Positions 13,401-24,313 of a DNA stretch of 64,000 bases are shown here, in pieces. Within the stretch, counting starts at the first letter, position 1; every line of letters begins with the position of its first letter. The translations under genes were made by a program, and so were the position numbers. A model generated the notes under the pieces. It worked only from the letters and a program-made list of their open reading frames with translations, made no database searches and was not told where the DNA came from. This DNA comes from Telmatactis stephensoni. Its lineage: Eukaryota > Cnidaria > Anthozoa > Actiniaria > Isophelliidae. The stretch is taken from positions 620,001 through 684,000 of the forward strand of contig JALIZF010001791.1 in assembly GCA_029948255.1 (NCBI GenBank), written 5' to 3'.

Positions 13401-16400
13401 AAGGATATTGGAGGTACATCAAGCCGACTTTCATTCCTGTCATTCACGGATTTCTAGGGGAGGTGCAGGGGAGTACCACACCCTCCTGAGACGACTTCTT
13501 TGGCCCTTTTCTTCTCAATACTTTCCGAACCTTGGATCTTGTGGATAGTTTCCTATTTCTATAACGATGGACCCCTTCCTGAAGAATAACCCCAGATCTG
13601 CCCCTAGTTGTGTACTACAATAGGCCATATGCACTAACAGGTCACGTGACCCTGTCTCCCCTAAATCAAGTAGCACCGTCAAAATAAACACCAGAAATAG
13701 AAAGAGCACCTCGTTATTAGTAAAAGTACAAAGTTTCAGCTAATAAGATGTAATACAGGAGAAATGACAGTAAATTTAAGATTAGATATTTCCTTAAGAT
13801 TCGTTTGGAAAAACGCGTTGGATGGCAAGCTCGTGCCATCCAACGCGCTTTTCCGAACGAATCTTAAGAAAATATCTAATCTTAAATTTGCTGTCATTTT
13901 TTCTCTTATTCATCCTATAAACTGAAACTTTGCTCTTTTACTAATATTGAGGTGCTCTTTCATTTTTTGGAGTTCATTTTGATGGTACTGCTTGATTTAG
14001 GGGAGATAGGGTCACGTGACCTGTTAGTGCATATGGCCTATTTCCCTCTAATTCGACGTTTGTTTACTCAACAGGGGCGTTGTTGGATAAGTACATTATT
14101 AGCCATTACAAGGACCAATTTCCTGACCATAGTTTTAAAGTTGACCAAGTCTTGTCTCAAGATAAAATGTCTTATGGTGCCATTGTCAATGATACTCGAC
14201 TCAATTTGTGCTTCAAGCAAGTCCTCCGTCATGATCGCTTTGTTTTGTATAACTATATCAAGAAAGAGCTTCAAAGGTCGCTTAAGGTATGGAAACAGCT
14301 TAACCATTGTAGATGACGATGTAGGATGTATCCATAATGCTTTATGTTCTATATCCCATAGAGTAGATTTCATATGACTGTGAAAACGGTACCGCATGGT
14401 CACGGAATTTCAAATGTTTTTATAGACATCACGGCACTGACACGGTCACGGCACGGCGCGGTCCGGTTCACACTCGTACGAAATCTGCTCTAATGCAAGA
14501 CGAAGGACACGGCGTTGTATAACCCATAATGCAACACGGTGGTTGAATTAATACCTATTAGAAACAACACTGGCGAAAGCTAGTTAAATTCCTAGTGGAA
14601 TAACACTTTGGACACAAGGACTTCCAAGTATAAACGTTATCCTGATCAAACGTATTAATAAGGGCTTTTTTATAGTGTTTAACTAATGCTGCTTTGAAAG
14701 CATTAACGCTAGGTAAGGTTCTTATTGACGAAGGCAAAGAATTCCATAACTTAACAGTTCTGTTAAAATAACTACGTTGAAAAAGAGACGTTCTACATTT
14801 CAAAGGCTGATAATCTAATGAACAGCTATGGCGAGTAGACCTAACTATTACTTTAGGTTGGATAAACTCTGTAATATCAATATTATATATGCCGTTAATG
14901 GCCTTAAAGAAAAATACTAAATCTCTAATTTCATGCCAGTATGACACTGGCAAGAGGTTCAGTTTAATAAGTCTTTCTTTATAAGGAATAAGGGCGTCTG
15001 GGTACCCTAAAATATACTTTGTTGCTCGACGTTGAACTCCCTCAATTGTTCGTAAACCACCTATGTGTAGAGGCGTCCACACTTCACTAGCATTATGACC
15101 CATGATGCAACACGATGCACCTGGATTGAAGAATTGTACATATCCCATCATACAACACGATGCTTTTATTGTTCTATGATGCATATATAATCTCATGATG
15201 CAACTCGATGCATGTTATTTAATAATGCAACTAGAAAACCTACATAGCACTCAGTTGATTTCATATATTCAGAATCTATTGTATTCTGTTGTCGTTTTAT
15301 TGTTTTATGTGTTATTCATTGTTTTTTACGAGACCCCAAGGACAACAGTGTTGTACACTGATGGGCTATATCCTGTATAAAAATTCGTTATTATTTATTA
15401 TATATTATTTATGAATATAGTACATCAACTGAATGCTACATTGGTTCTCCCATGATGCCTCACATTGCACTTATTATCCCACGATGCAACTCGATGTATA
15501 GAGCATCCCACAATGCGAAGAAGCTGAGAAATAGTTGTCATGACAACATACTGTTTTATTATCAGTCAACAGATGAATCAGTCAAGAACTCCCAAAGTAT
15601 CTTCGACCCTACTGGTGATCTGTTCTTCCCATCACTGTATAGCTGTGTGATCCTAGTCATTGTCATTATCGTTTTTGGTATTATCGCTGAGTTCCTTTAC
15701 TTGAGACCAAGCAGATGTATAGTAGAAAGAAGAAGAAAAAGTAAGAACTAAACCCTGGTTAGAATAAAGCACAGAGTGGACCTCGAGAGAATGACAAGGA
15801 GACTGAAGCTCGATATTTATGGCACGACACCCATAATTCTGGGCACGCGGACCGATTATTGTGGGTACGGACCCTTAATTATCATTGAGTGAACAGAAAA
15901 CTTGTTGGCCTGATAGGGGTGCCATACCAAAAATAATCGGACCGTGTGCCAAGATTTAGGGCTGCCGTAACATATACGTTCTCCTGCAAATCGGGCTCGA
16001 GATGCCCGGCTTTTGAGCTTTTTTAGAACCGTACGCACTTGCGCGCGAGCCAAAGTCACTCGAAATAAACCAGGCGACAGAGAGAGGATTGAGTTCTAAA
16101 AGTAGCCTTAATATGCGGATCAATATATTTATCGGCTGCCGGAGGTTTTAAAAAGACGCTCGTTGAGTCTCGATTTCCTGGTAATTCTCTTCTGATTTCA
16201 CACAATATATCCATGAAATGGTGGCATATATCTATAGTACCAAGGCTGTTTAAGACACGGGTAGTTGCTGTCAGAATAAGGTTCTTTTTTGCTTTCAGAC
16301 AAATACGAAGTCAATGGCGATGGGATAGAAATGAGCAAAACTAAAGTCAAAGAATTAGAGCAAGAAATGATGACAGAAATCAACAAAGTTATCGAAAAAT

Positions 16401-16444
16401 ATCAGGAAAAAATTAAAGAGCAGAAAGAACAATGCAAAATATGA
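10404..16444 (+). CDS. Glutamate-receptor-like channel with K+-channel filter (TVGYGD)
   Basis: Nine exons join in frame: 10404-10596, 11081-11412, 12270-12364, 12577-12733, 12838-12901, 13360-13413, 14075-14286, 15566-15740, 16299-16444. They give 475 residues. Order: signal peptide (about 1-18); cysteine-rich S1 ligand-binding lobe (about 40-140; WYERKPYVYR then DVLNLLL resemble the S1 start of ionotropic glutamate receptors); M1 (about 153-175); P-loop with TVGYGD at 205-210; M2 (about 217-240); S2 lobe (about 259-388, ending IFDPTGDLFFP); M3 (about 393-415); a charged predicted coiled coil (about 440-473) as tail. There is no amino-terminal domain and no separate intracellular pore loop of the animal AMPA/NMDA type. 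GluR0 of cyanobacteria has this layout and filter and is K+-selective. I infer a ligand-gated K+ channel of the plasma membrane; the ligand is not predictable. The ATG is chosen because it begins the signal peptide. Confidence 0.85.
10887..10978 (+). repeat. (CTTT)n-rich pyrimidine microsatellite
   Basis: Imperfect TTTC/CTTT repeats in intron 1 of the channel gene, before the exon starting at 11081. Confidence 0.85.
11383..11524 (+). repeat. Tandem duplication of the M1-exon end
   Basis: The end of channel exon 2 (GTTCTAGCTGGTGT, then ATTCTATGGGTAAC) at 11383-11428 recurs at 11479-11524 with a few changes. The second copy carries an in-frame TGA and lacks the GTACGT donor, so it is read as a non-functional partial duplicate inside intron 2. 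Confidence 0.8.
11972..12131. mobile_element. MITE-like hairpin in channel intron 2
   Basis: AACGTGTTGCTATGTACG with the following GTTTCTACC and CAAAACCTTTG pairs with CAAAGGTTTTG and GGTAGAAACGTGCACAGCAA on the right. The arms are about 50 nt and the element about 160 bp, without an ORF. Confidence 0.75.
12498..12566. repeat. Near-perfect 29-bp-stem hairpin beside the pore-exon acceptor
   Basis: Two 29-nt arms, AAATTAAATTGTGAGAGTGC plus ACTAAATAA and their complement, are separated by an 11-nt loop. The only imperfection would be a G-U pair in RNA. The hairpin ends 10 nt before the AG acceptor at 12575-12576. It may be a tiny MITE or a pre-miRNA-like hairpin. Confidence 0.8.
13015..13144 (+). 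mobile_element. tRNA-derived SINE (family A)
   Basis: A tRNA-like head carries an A box (TGGCATAGTTGGTTAGTGCG) and a B box (GGAGTTCGATTCCC) at normal tRNA spacing. The tail contains CATCCTTGTTTC and CTACCTTTAAATAAA. A second copy in reverse orientation is at 29281-29425, which makes a SINE more likely than a functional tRNA gene. It sits in the intron before channel exon 6. Confidence 0.8.
13621..14040. mobile_element. 420-bp long fold-back element
   Basis: The element starts TAGGCCATATGCACTAACAG and ends with the exact complement CTGTTAGTGCATATGGCCTA. Pairing continues inward through GTCACGTGACC, CTTGATTTAGGGGAGA, GAGGTGCTCTTTC and AATCTTAAATTTGCTGTCAT to the centre GATGGCAAGCTCGTGCCATC. 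Arms are about 200 nt. TA at both ends fits a TA-target element. It fills most of the intron before the exon at 14075; no ORF. Confidence 0.85.
14359..14492. mobile_element. MITE family 'GAGCAGATTTCG', copy 1
   Basis: Terminal inverted repeats TAGAGTAGATTTCATATGA and the complementary TACGAAATCTGCTCTA enclose a GC-rich centre with TTTTTATAGACATCACGG. TA at both ends fits a Tc1/mariner-type target. Sister copies are at 21155-21303 and 48142-48290, with a decayed one at 18167-18317. Confidence 0.85.
14520..15535. repeat. Cluster of degenerate CCCATGATGCAAC(A/T)CGATGCA motifs
   Basis: About eight related copies occur near 14523, 15099, 15145, 15192, 15222, 15450, 15477 and 15507, on both sides of the LINE fragment. 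Spacing is irregular. The LINE seems to have landed in the cluster. Family unknown. Confidence 0.6.
14558..15098 (-). pseudogene. 5'-truncated non-LTR retrotransposon (LINE), 3' end of ORF2
   Basis: The minus-strand frame ends at 14558. It encodes the C-terminal region downstream of the reverse transcriptase of CR1/L2/Jockey-type LINEs: SEVWTPLHIGGLRTIEGVQR, then RRATKYILGY, KLNLLPVSYWHEIRDLVFFF and a run ending in NRTVKLWNSLP. Only the last ~180 residues remain and no catalytic motif is present, so the copy cannot retrotranspose by itself. The open frame extends upstream to 15196, but residues before SEVW come from the local GATGCA-type repeats, so the 5' truncation is placed near 15098. It lies antisense in the intron between the S2 and M3 exons of the channel gene. 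Confidence 0.85.
15812..15973. mobile_element. MITE-like inverted repeat in the last channel intron
   Basis: GGGCACGCGGACCGATTATT and GTGGGTACGGACCC on the left pair with GGGGTGCCATACC and AATAATCGGACCGTGTGCC on the right, with several mismatches. Total about 160 bp, no ORF. Confidence 0.6.
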
Positions 16445-16980
16445 CAAAACACTGCAAGCTATGCAAAGAAAACCGGGCCGATAAAATGTCGATAATTTTA
16501 GGACAGCTGCGAAACGGTTTTTCTCCTTTAGATGCATGGGTAGTTACTCATTTTATCAACCACCAACCAGAGTATTTAGTTAGTGCTTTACTAAATATTA
16601 GATTTATGTATCAGATGTAGGTGAAAATCAGGTGAAATCAATAGCAAGCATCGATGCGTGATGGTCGAGTAGTTTGTGCTTTTCACTTCCAAATACAATC
16701 GATATTCGACACTTTGGTATTTAGCATTTCACGGACATAGTGCGAGTACTCTTTACTGTACATGTTACTGGTGCAAGTTAAGATGGTTATTTTCCACGCA
16801 ATACCACCACCAAAACCCGCCACACAGCCAGTGTGAAATGAAATCTCTCACGTGGCAACTAGTACCGTGACCCTTTGCTGGCATCACGTGTCAAACCCGA
16901 TATTTCTTTTTCAGAAAAAGAAAACACTTTTTTTTCACACAAAGTAAAATTCACTTTGTTTTCTTTTTGGTTTGTTTTGG
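16445..16980. other. Convergent 3' spacer
   Basis: Separates the 3' ends of the channel gene (+) and TXNDC11 (-). No ORF or element recognised. Confidence 0.6.
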
Positions 16981-17001
16981 TTTATTAAAAACTAATTTAT
17001 T
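16981..17001 (-). terminator. Two AATAAA poly(A) signals of TXNDC11
   Basis: On the minus strand one AATAAA (16996-17001) overlaps the stop codon itself and a second lies at 16981-16986. The second is the more useful signal. The 3'UTR is therefore probably very short. Confidence 0.6.
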
Positions 17002-20000
17002 GCAGTTGCTGTTTCTTTGGAATATCAATCTGACTTAAAATTACAGTCAATTTCTCATAATTCACTTTCATTTCTTGTAGTTTTTCGTTCGCGTCGTGGT
17101 GTCTTTTCACCGCCATGTTATGCTTTTCTTCCTCGTCGCCGAGTCTCTTCTCTGAAGAGGCCAATGACGCCTTCAAACTTGTAATCGTTATTTCAGCGTC
17201 ACGTAACAACGATGTCAGCGCTTGTTTCTCCAACTTCAGTTCATCAATAAGTTTTCTGTTTTCAATATTTTGAATATTACTTTGCGCAAGTCTAATATGT
17301 AGTGAATTTCGAGTACTTTGCAATCGTCGAACTTTACTCGATAACATTCTGTCTCGTTCCTGTAAATGTGTCACTATGTTCTTAGCAACTTCAAGTTTTT
17401 TCACAACCAATTCATTCATTTCTTCCATCTCTTGTGTTAGTTTACTCAAACGCTGCATTTCTTTCATACTTTCCAACGATTTTACCCTGCTTTCTTGAAG
17501 TTCTCCCTTCAACTTAGACACCTCAGATTCCAACTGAACATTACGCAGAGCTAAAACTAAATTCCTGTCGTCTGTTTGACGTCGGCTTCCCTCAGCTTGT
17601 TCTAACTTGGTTTCCATGGAAATACGATGGTCTTTTTCTGCATCAGCCATTTTTTGTGCCTCGTGCATACCTTTCATTAACTTTAACTGTTTCAGTTCCA
17701 ACAAAGACTTTTCCATTACAAGCCTTTCGACCCTCGATTCTAAGAACTCTTTCTCCCCCTCCGCTCGACGAAGACTGGACTCTAGTTGCTTCAACTTATC
17801 CTTAATGACGTTAGAGTCACAGTTGTCACCACTACCATATGAGGCATGGTGTGCAGCCTCGGTTCCATGGTGAAGGATGAATTTAATTAGAGCTTCGGCA
17901 GTGCGTTCTGATTCGTCGGGGAAGCGTACTGAGAAATCTTTCCTGTGAATAGAAGGTGAAACATCACTAGTAACATGTTTTTGTGGCTACTGCAGCTGAT
18001 CGGTCCATAGCACATTACCTTCTAGCTGGGTACAAGATGATGGTAGGGTATGACGTCACAGTGTGTTGCCATGGTAAATCATTTTGGTCAGCATCAATTC
18101 TAGAGAAAGATACAACGCTTTAGTTGTGACACCGATGACGTAGTGTTACTATAGTGACAATACACATAGCAGTTTTCATGTGAGTCTGAAACTGACATAC
18201 TGTACCGTACCGTACGGTGCCGTACGGTAACCGTATCAGTACCGTGTTGTTGAAAAAACGCTCAAAATTCCTGCCGTCAGCATGTTGTGCCGTGACCGTG
18301 ACGTTTTCACTAGTCTAGAACAAAGTAACTTATAATCACTTACCTTGCTATCAACACATTCTTAAAATCTCTAAAAAACCGCGCAACAGTAAGTAAGACT
18401 GGTGCGAGGTTGATACAAAAGCCACACCACGATGCATAATAAACTAGTAAAACATCCTGCAGAGGACAAAAGAAATGAAACTTAGACACAATGTAACATT
18501 TTCTAAAATATTGCACGCAACACAATTGCACCGTGTTGTTTAGCCTGCATTTCAGCCAAACAAAACCCCTGTTAACCCCACTGCTGCAAGGCAGGTGTTG
18601 TTGCGCACAACAGTTGCAGGTTTAGGACCAAGTTCTACTTCAGCAACCTTTTCTGCAATATTGCAGGGTTGGACACAAGGTGTATTAATTCTTACGCAAA
18701 ACTGCACTGCTGCAAGGCAGGATACATATTGTTGCAAGCAACAGTTGCAGGTTTAGTATCGAGTTCTACTTCTGCAACATTGCACACAACATCGCAGAGA
18801 TGGACCCATGGTGTAACTGTTACGTGTGTATCTGGGACTTTATAGTATTAATGTGACGTCACGGCAGCCATCTTGAATGAACCTCAACAAAAGATTTCTC
18901 ATTGTTTTCCATTTGTTAGTCATCCAACATGGCTGCCACTTCTTCATCTATTGATCTTCAAGATGATAGTCGAAACCCACAGATATCAATAACTTGACAA
19001 GTGCATGGTGTATGTTGTTCATTTGCTCCAATACCCATCTCAGTAAAGGTCATGTAAACAGAAGAGGGTGCTGAGTGTAGGGGATGCAGAGGGCACACCA
19101 ACTTTATGTCTGGAAGAAATTTCATACAAGTTTATTACCTTGTTGTTATCCATTACAATATGGTCTAAGGAAGATGATGTGACTTCGACCACGCATGCCT
19201 GGGATTCAGGACAAGTAACAATGGGTGTGTCTGCTGACCTGAGGCGACGTTGAAGTTTTGCATTCATGAACTCCATGACAAACTCCACTGCAACCAACAT
19301 GAAAACCACGAGTTAGTAGCTTGTGCAGCCTGGATCTCGAGGTAAGGAATGGGAGGAGGGGGAGGAAGGAAGGAAAATGTTTATTACAACCTTAAATGAA
19401 ATTCTATAACGTTACTTTACCTATTGTTTGATTAGTTACTGGACGGTCTTCCTTCATCACGTAGTAAGCTTCATTCTAAAAGGTAATAAGTAGTTAGCCT
19501 CTACCATAAAATTTGCTGGAGGGGTGAAGGTCAAAGATACTAAACAGCATGTAATCAATTTCTGCTTACGGTGCAGTAAAATGGGCAACAAAATAATGCA
19601 CAGGAAATGTACTCCGATTTGTTGCACGAAGTAGAAGTATTTTCTACAATGTTGTACAAAATGTTGCATGATCTTGTTGCCCGTATTTATGCACCCTTAA
19701 TACAGACTCAGTTTCCAATCCCATGATTATTATGGGATGCAATGGACAAATAGGCAATATAATACTCTAATATGGAAAAAAGTTACCAAATATGGACTAA
19801 AATGACCAAATGCAGGTTTGTGGCCAAATAGGAGAGATAGTAACGAAATACGGAAATAAGAAACATAAAGAGCAACAAATACATGCATAGTTTACCTTGG
19901 TATCAACAACTATCAGACAGACTTTATTTTTAACCAAACTTGCATTTACACCAAGTCTTTCAGCCACACTCCAAAACCTTTCAGAATCCATGTAGAAAAA

Positions 20001-23000
20001 ATTAACTGATCTGTTGCTATGACAACTAGCACCATGGAAACGTGTCACGTGACCAGTTCTGTTACATCCATCAGTTGCATTACTACTTAATTCTGTTGCT
20101 AGGGAACCATTTCCTTTGGAAGTCATATTGGTAACACTAGCAGTGCTAACAGCAGGTGCGACTGAGCTGGGACTAATTTGAGGTGTTGCCTCAAACCCAG
20201 ACAACTCATAATCAAAGTTGTCTTCTTTGTCTTTTTTTAAAGGTTCTAGAGCCTTTAAAATTTGCTCATAAAAACTATCAATAAAATTATCAATCTTTTG
20301 TTGCAATATTTTATCACTTGTAAACCGCAACTTTTTCTTGAGTTTGTTTTTGTAGTGACGATATCTGTTAGTTCTGACAGAACCATGACAACACACACTG
20401 GCTCTAGACACTGGATAATAAAATAGACTTAAACTCCTGCAAGACGTTGCTATAAATGGTATATTTCTCCTAAGACGATGATAAATATCCATAAAATCAC
20501 CATGGCGACAGCCTTTGATGTAGCTTTGGCATATATCACATATATTATTGTATTTCTCATCTTTTATAACAAAAGAACCACAAGATTTGATTGAGTCAGC
20601 TTTTCTTGGAGGTTGAGTACTTGATGGTTGAATTTTATCCACATTGACTGGTGCAGGCAAAGTATCCTTGCTTTCATCATGTAATGTCAAGTTACCAAGT
20701 CTATATCTTGTCTGGTTATCACATGTGCAGTTACTGTAGTCTGTAGCAATCTTTGTGTACTAAAATTTTATGAACACAAATAGGAAAATTGTTATTGAGT
20801 TCCATTTTACTATACATAAAGGCATATAATATAATATGCTATTCTACCCTTCTTTACTTACAGTTTTTAAGAGTGGTGTAGAAATCTTGTGTCGTCTGAC
20901 TGGTAGAAAAAGAATTACAGCAGGTTTTTCATTTAGCTGCGTTTTGAGAAAATCTCTATTGGAAGGTTTTGGTATTAGTTCAGTGATTATCTGGAAAAAC
21001 AATCAATTAAAAATTTGTTATACTACAGAATGTCCGACCTGTGTTTACTAACAATCCCAATAACACAGGAAACCCAAGCCACTGAATAGGTATACCAAGC
21101 CCCAGGATTTTAACAGCAACTTTGTACAGACAGGAGGAGGGGCATGCACCTACTTAAAGTAGATTTCATATGACTGTGAAAACAGCACCGCACAGTCACA
21201 GCACAGTTACGGCAGGAATTTTGAATGTTTTTATAGACATCATGGCACTGACACGGCCACGGCATGGTGCAGTCCGTTTCACACTCATACGAAATCTGCT
21301 CTAAACCACATTTCACATACAACACAAAACATCAAGTTGTGCCAAGTATTTTGACAATACACATTTTGTGTTTTAGATATATGCACAAGGTACACGAGAC
21401 TAGACACAGGTATTTGATGCTGCACACACACTTGCATGGTGAAATTAGCAGCTGGCACACAAACCCATGTAGGTGGTCATACCTGTTTTCTGTGCTGTGA
21501 TATCCAAGTAGTTATGTTTTGAATAGAGTTATTGGCTTTGGGATGAAATACCTGATGAAACAAAAAAAACTTTGTAAACACTGGGCAAGGATTCAAGCAA
21601 GGGGGCCATGCATGCAGTGAGAGCACCAGTTTAGCTGTCACGTCTGTCGTCCAAGGTTTGATTATCACACAGAGCATTATATGTGACTTGAGTTTGTTAG
21701 TTTGTTCTCTCCCTTACTTCAAGGGTTTTCTTAGTTTTCCCCCCTTAGCAAAAACAAATGAGTGAGCTGAGAGTTGTATGCATAGAATTTAGAATGTAGT
21801 GACAGTATATACTGTAGTGTGTGAGAGTACAGTGGAGTGTCTGGAAACTGGCTGTAATAGTTGAATGCTCTTCCACTATAAACAAAGCATTTATTTTTTT
21901 TATTCTATTTCATTTTTAACATCAAACAAAACTTACTACTCATACAATTACAAGGTTATCTTTATGGGTATACTCACAGAAGTAGAGTCCAGGCACCCTG
22001 TAAAATGATATTTGTCCATTTATCTTTAGCCCCAGTTTGTTGGCAATGTCAAAGTTTGTCACTAAAGCAAAGAATGGTCTTGAAACTATAGCAGAAAGAA
22101 AAATCAACTTCAGTACTGGTTAGAAATAATTAATTTCAGGGTTACTTGTGTGTTAATGAGGCTATGAGAACATGGGCCAAGACAAGGGTATCACAGCTTA
22201 TAAAAAGAAAAAATGGATTTGATGACACTGAGATAAAACAATACCCATTTTAACACATATGAGCTGTTTCTTGTGTGCAGCTGATCAGTTTTATCAGGAT
22301 AAATAAAATGTTACCTTTTCCAACATACTCCAGAGCTGCTCCAAAGAAGCGAAGATACTCTTTGTTATTGACATTATCAATATAGCTCAAAACAACTTCC
22401 TGAAACATCCAATTTGTAAGGAAAAGAGTAAAGTCACTGTACACACTGAAACTTTATCTGTAACTGATCTTGCATTGCATAATAATGTAACAGTAATTTT
22501 TAAGATGTTTGAAGCTTTATTTGCAAGTGCAAAAATTATATTCCACATACCTGGTTTGTAGCTTTAACTTCTTGTAGCTCTCGTTCTCTCCCAAGATATG
22601 AAAATGGTCTAAGAATGTCTTGTAGAAATCTTATCTAAAATAACATCAAGTCTATGAGCCAGTTCATCAAGCATTATTGTCAAAATTAAATTTGCTATTA
22701 AGTAAGTCAGAAACTAATTCAATTGTCAGTCACACACTCACTTGGTCTGTAAATCATGCACACAGTCAAGAAGACTTCATTCAGTAAATCAATCAGTCAC
22801 TCAGCCAGATCAACTATAGCTGTCAGCCTATGTTGACTGGGTTGGTGAATATGGGTATGAAGCTTATTCTCGATTTTATTTTCTCTAGGTACAGTTGAAC
22901 CCCCATAAGCAGACACCTTTGGAACAAAGAGTTGGTGTTTACTGTCTCCTTACAGGAGGCGTCCATTCATGGAGGTTCAACTCTATTTGTATAACAAATA

Positions 23001-24313
23001 CTTCATTACTATTGAATATTAGGGTCATTTATACGAACAAAAGTAAGACCATCCTATTTTTGCTTGTACTTATGGCCCTTACTTATCTAGCTCAATATAT
23101 TTTTGGAGAAGGCCATTTCTCAAAGAGATTTCTTACCATGTAAAATGAAAGGACATCATTGGTTTCAGGGTACTGTACACCAGAAAAATGAGTATGATAA
23201 GCAACAAGTTGAGGAAAGTATTCTAAGTGGTATTCCTTTTGACATGTCCCTGTCCAGCAGTTAATGGCAATAAAGGTCACCTAAGCACAAGCACAGTATT
23301 AAACATCAATAATGTATAATGACATAATGAGAAAGGTGCATTATCCACTACCTTCATAAAACATAAGAACCAATTTTTAAAAACTCAAGTGTCATCAACG
23401 ATAGAGATGAGCTTGCGGTTGGATATTGCACATGTGGAACTGACCTTACAGGTCCTGGTCTCTCCATGAGGTCACCATGGCAACCATGCCACAGTCCACC
23501 CCAAGGCTATAATAGCTAGGTGACCAGCATAGGATTCTTGCATAGGGATTTTCGTTTGAGCTTTTCAGAGAAGGTTTAAAAATCCCTCTGCATGCAGGGT
23601 AACACCTTACCTCATGATGGAGTAAATTTGCAACTCTAATGAATTCCGGTATTGCTTTCCTTGACTGTCCACACCACGGTGCATAATACAAAACAAACTT
23701 CAATGTACTATAATCACTGAATTTTGTCAAAGTATCCAGAGATCCATCAGGAATTTCATGGACTTTGGAGTTGTGAGGGAAAAGAGGTCTTTGTGAAGGG
23801 AACAATGACACATCATCTCCTCTGAATAAAAAATAGAGAGTTAAAACTTTATAAAGAGCAAATAACTAGCTAATTTTGAAGTACATATATTGATTCTCAA
23901 ATAGTTAAAAAAGAAAGGAATGTACACTTTTTAAAAGAATTTCGATTAAGCTCACTAGAGCAATAAGTGAATAAAAAGATAAAATTGCTGGAAAAAAAGC
24001 TGAAACTCAAGAACATAAAAGGAAGTGGAAAAACTAGAACGTTTTCTGTAATTAAGGATATAGCTTAACTTCTCGGGGGAATAGGTTTTCCGTCGTCACG
24101 GCTGAAATTGTTCAATTAAGACAAGCTTACTAGTAAAACTTAATTGAATTAGAACAGAGACTTGGTAGAAAACAACAACCAACCCTTTGTTTACCTGCAT
24201 AAATACCATGTGCAGCCAACAGCTAACACCACCAATAAACCACTAATAAACATACATGGGTGTTTAGTAAACATGGCCACTACATGGCGTACATTGTTCT
24301 TCGTCCCATTCAT
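16997..24313 (-). CDS. TXNDC11: Thioredoxin domain-containing protein 11
   Basis: Fourteen exons join in frame (transcription order): 24313-24195, 23821-23611, 23280-23137, 22634-22551, 22399-22315, 22085-21952, 21551-21483, 20990-20862, 20759-19896, 19475-19421, 19287-19139, 18456-18344, 18099-18019, 17942-16997. Result: 1060 residues, against 985 in human. Features: N-terminal membrane segment (about 20-36), a thioredoxin-like domain with WCGQS (Cys about 90), one large exon (288 codons) rich in Cys, Ser and Thr, a second thioredoxin domain with canonical WCGFC (about 691-695), then a long coiled coil (about 787-1055). TXNDC11 is an ER membrane redox protein known to bind DUOX enzymes and to act in ER-associated degradation. 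The start is fixed by an in-frame stop just upstream. The donor at 21951 (CTT|GTAATT) is weak, but the stronger GTGAGT at 21977 breaks the frame. Confidence 0.93.
18167..18317. mobile_element. MITE family 'GAGCAGATTTCG', decayed copy
   Basis: Recognisable from TAGCAGTTTTCATGTGAGTC, the GC-rich CCGTACGGTGCCGTACGGTA centre, CTCAAAATTCCTGCCGTCA and GACGTTTTCACTAGTCTAG. The ends are more diverged than in the other three copies. It lies between two TXNDC11 exons. Confidence 0.6.
18530..18840. repeat. GTTGCA-rich dispersed repeat
   Basis: Repeated blocks such as CTGCAAGGCAGG, CAACAGTTGCAGGTTTAG and GAGTTCTACTTC. Related to the element at 32762-33016, to 33960-34060 and more weakly to 25965-26045. 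Lies in a TXNDC11 intron. Confidence 0.6.
21155..21303. mobile_element. MITE family 'GAGCAGATTTCG', copy 2
   Basis: About 149 bp in a TXNDC11 intron. AGTAGATTTCATATGACTGT at the left and TCATACGAAATCTGCTCTA at the right; the centre holds the shared TTTTTATAGACATCATGGCA. Confidence 0.85.
21590..21770 (+). mobile_element. SINE-like element (family B), plus-strand copy
   Basis: Shares with 27000-27172 (opposite strand) a decayed tRNA-like head ending near GGTTTGATTATC and the body GACTTGAGTTTGTTAGTTTG followed by AAGGGTTTTCTTAG. The tRNA boxes are weaker than in the other copy. Confidence 0.6.
22891..22984. mobile_element. Short MITE with GTTGAACC termini
   Basis: GTTGAACCCCCATAAGCAGA at the left mirrors TCCATGGAGGTTCAAC-like sequence at the right, over about 90 bp. 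Related AAGCAGACAC-type sequence recurs at 42240-42410. Confidence 0.6.
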
